Below are positions 4,220 through 5,009 of a DNA stretch of 5,009 bases, in pieces (the stretch's first letter is position 1; each line of letters starts with the position of its first letter). The notes beneath the pieces are model-generated. The model saw only the letters and a program-made list of their open reading frames with translations, ran no database searches and was not told the origin of the DNA. A program made the position numbers and the translations under genes. Origin of the DNA: DAISJM01 sp036821485 (GTDB taxonomy: Bacteria; Verrucomicrobiota; Kiritimatiellia; CAIQIC01; JAGNIJ01); assembly GCA_036821485.1 (NCBI GenBank), contig DAISJM010000105.1, positions 1 to 5,009 of the forward strand, given 5' to 3'.

Positions 4220-5009
4220 ATGCGTTCATCCATGAAGTGGCTGGTTGTTTTCTGTCTTCTTCTTGCCTCAACGAATATGGTCAGCGCGCAACTTGCGCGT
4301 CCCGTTGCCAGCGATTTTGACGGCGATGGCACGACGGACCGGGCGGTCTACTATCCTCCCCTCGGTAACTGGTACATCTGGCAGAGCCAGTCGCAGTCGG
4401 CGAAGACGATTCAATGGGGTTTCCCGGGGACCGAGCCGGTGGCGGCGGACTACGACGGCGACCACATCACCGATGTGGCTGTGTTCTATCCTCCCAGCGG
4501 CCAGTGGTTCATTTGGGAAAGTGCGTCGCAATCTTCGAGAATTGTCCAGTGGGGTTTCTACGACGCGATTCCCGTGCCGGGCGATTACGATGGTGATGGG
4601 CGGGCGGATCCGGCTGTGTACTACCCGCTTGCCGGCACGTGGTACATCCTTGAGAGCTCGTCGGGGAACATGCGCACGACGCAGTGGGGGTACCTCCAAG
4701 CGGAGCCAACGCCGGGCTACTACGATGACGATGCGAAGTTGGATCCCGGTGTGTATGGCACGGATTCCGGAAACTGGTATGTGCTGCCGGGGAATGATCC
4801 AGACGGTGCAACGTACTTTGCGGCGGGCTTTGGGTTGATGGATTTCCCCTTGGTGGGGTACTTCGACAGCGACCAGCTCACGGACCTTGCGATCTACTCG
4901 CTGGTCAACATGAGCGGGGGCATCGAGGCCCGCTGGTGGCTCTATGAAAGCATCGTCGGATACAGTTCCTATAGTTACACGTCGTGGGGCTTCGGGGCTG
5001 CCGAGCCCG
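4220..5009 (+). CDS. Secreted FG-GAP/VCBS-like repeat protein (C-terminus beyond window)
   Basis: The ATG at 4220 has a near-perfect AAGGAGGT 4 nt upstream, and 263 codons are open to the right edge. Residues 1-23 form a Sec signal peptide: MRSSMK, hydrophobic WLVVFCLLLAS, and probable cleavage VSA|Q after A23. The mature part is a series of roughly 45-residue repeats, each with an acidic DxDxDxxxD-type Ca-binding loop, then VYYPxxGxWYI, then QWGF. Loops start at residues 32, 77, 122, 167 and 214, and a sixth unit begins at WGFGAAEP. Such repeats usually fold as beta-propeller blades in extracellular or surface proteins. Loops 4 and 5 (YYDDDAKLD, YFDSDQLTD) have lost the first Asp, so Ca binding there is doubtful. 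A possible cell-surface anchor, sorting domain or catalytic domain would lie beyond the window. The ligand is unknown. The ATG at 4232 (M5) is a weaker alternative start. Confidence 0.88.
   Translation, partial: MRSSMKWLVVFCLLLASTNMVSAQLARPVASDFDGDGTTDRAVYYPPLGNWYIWQSQSQSAKTIQWGFPGTEPVAADYDGDHITDVAVFYPPSGQWFIWESASQSSRIVQWGFYDAIPVPGDYDGDGRADPAVYYPLAGTWYILESSSGNMRTTQWGYLQAEPTPGYYDDDAKLDPGVYGTDSGNWYVLPGNDPDGATYFAAGFGLMDFPLVGYFDSDQLTDLAIYSLVNMSGGIEARWWLYESIVGYSSYSYTSWGFGAAEP

Noticed and set aside
3595..4332. A 245-codon minus-strand open frame opposite aroD
   Set aside because: aroD on the plus strand carries all catalytic motifs. This frame also runs through the aroD stop and into the signal peptide of the next gene.
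4245..4838. A 197-codon Arg-rich frame overlapping the secreted repeat protein
   Set aside because: It is an out-of-frame shadow. The frame starting at 4220 has a signal peptide, regular repeats and a strong ribosome site.

Overview
The window is a gene-dense, GC-rich stretch of bacterial chromosome. Nothing in it points to a plasmid, phage or insertion sequence. It holds two oppositely directed gene groups separated by one regulatory intergenic region (2831-3159). Strong AAGGAGG-type ribosome binding sites, a possible sigma-54 promoter, tandem small heat-shock genes and a secreted FG-GAP/VCBS-like repeat protein fit a free-living Gram-negative-type bacterium. The Planctomycetes-Verrucomicrobia-Chlamydiae (PVC) group (for example Kiritimatiellota) or Desulfobacterota are possible, but the window does not fix the lineage.

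Left half, minus strand (2830 down to 1): a protein-quality-control cluster. Three different Hsp20/alpha-crystallin small heat-shock proteins lie head to tail with 14-25 bp gaps, each with its own strong Shine-Dalgarno sequence. A GC-rich hairpin with a short T-run follows the third. Then come a CbpA-type (zinc-finger-less) DnaJ co-chaperone and, overlapping its stop codon by 4 bp, the start of rimO (ribosomal protein S12 methylthiotransferase), which runs off the left edge. Small heat-shock proteins hold unfolding proteins, and J-proteins deliver clients to DnaK, so the first four genes make one functional set.

Centre (2831-3159): an AT-rich intergenic region with a 17-bp near-match to the sigma-54 -24/-12 consensus about 53 bp upstream of the first hsp20 start codon. 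A 7+3+7 bp dyad (TGNGTCA-N3-TGACNCA) sits about 100 bp upstream of the predicted start site, where sigma-54 activators usually bind. Two identical copies of TAATGACACA flank the region in opposite orientations. Together these suggest an activator-controlled chaperone operon. This is the most interesting part of the window.

Right half, plus strand (3160-5009): a GTG-started 88-residue four-cysteine protein of unknown function is followed 18 bp later by aroD, a type I 3-dehydroquinate dehydratase of the shikimate pathway. After a 79-bp gap comes a secreted protein of roughly 45-residue FG-GAP/VCBS-like Ca-binding repeats, which runs off the right edge. No tRNA, rRNA, CRISPR array or mobile element was seen.
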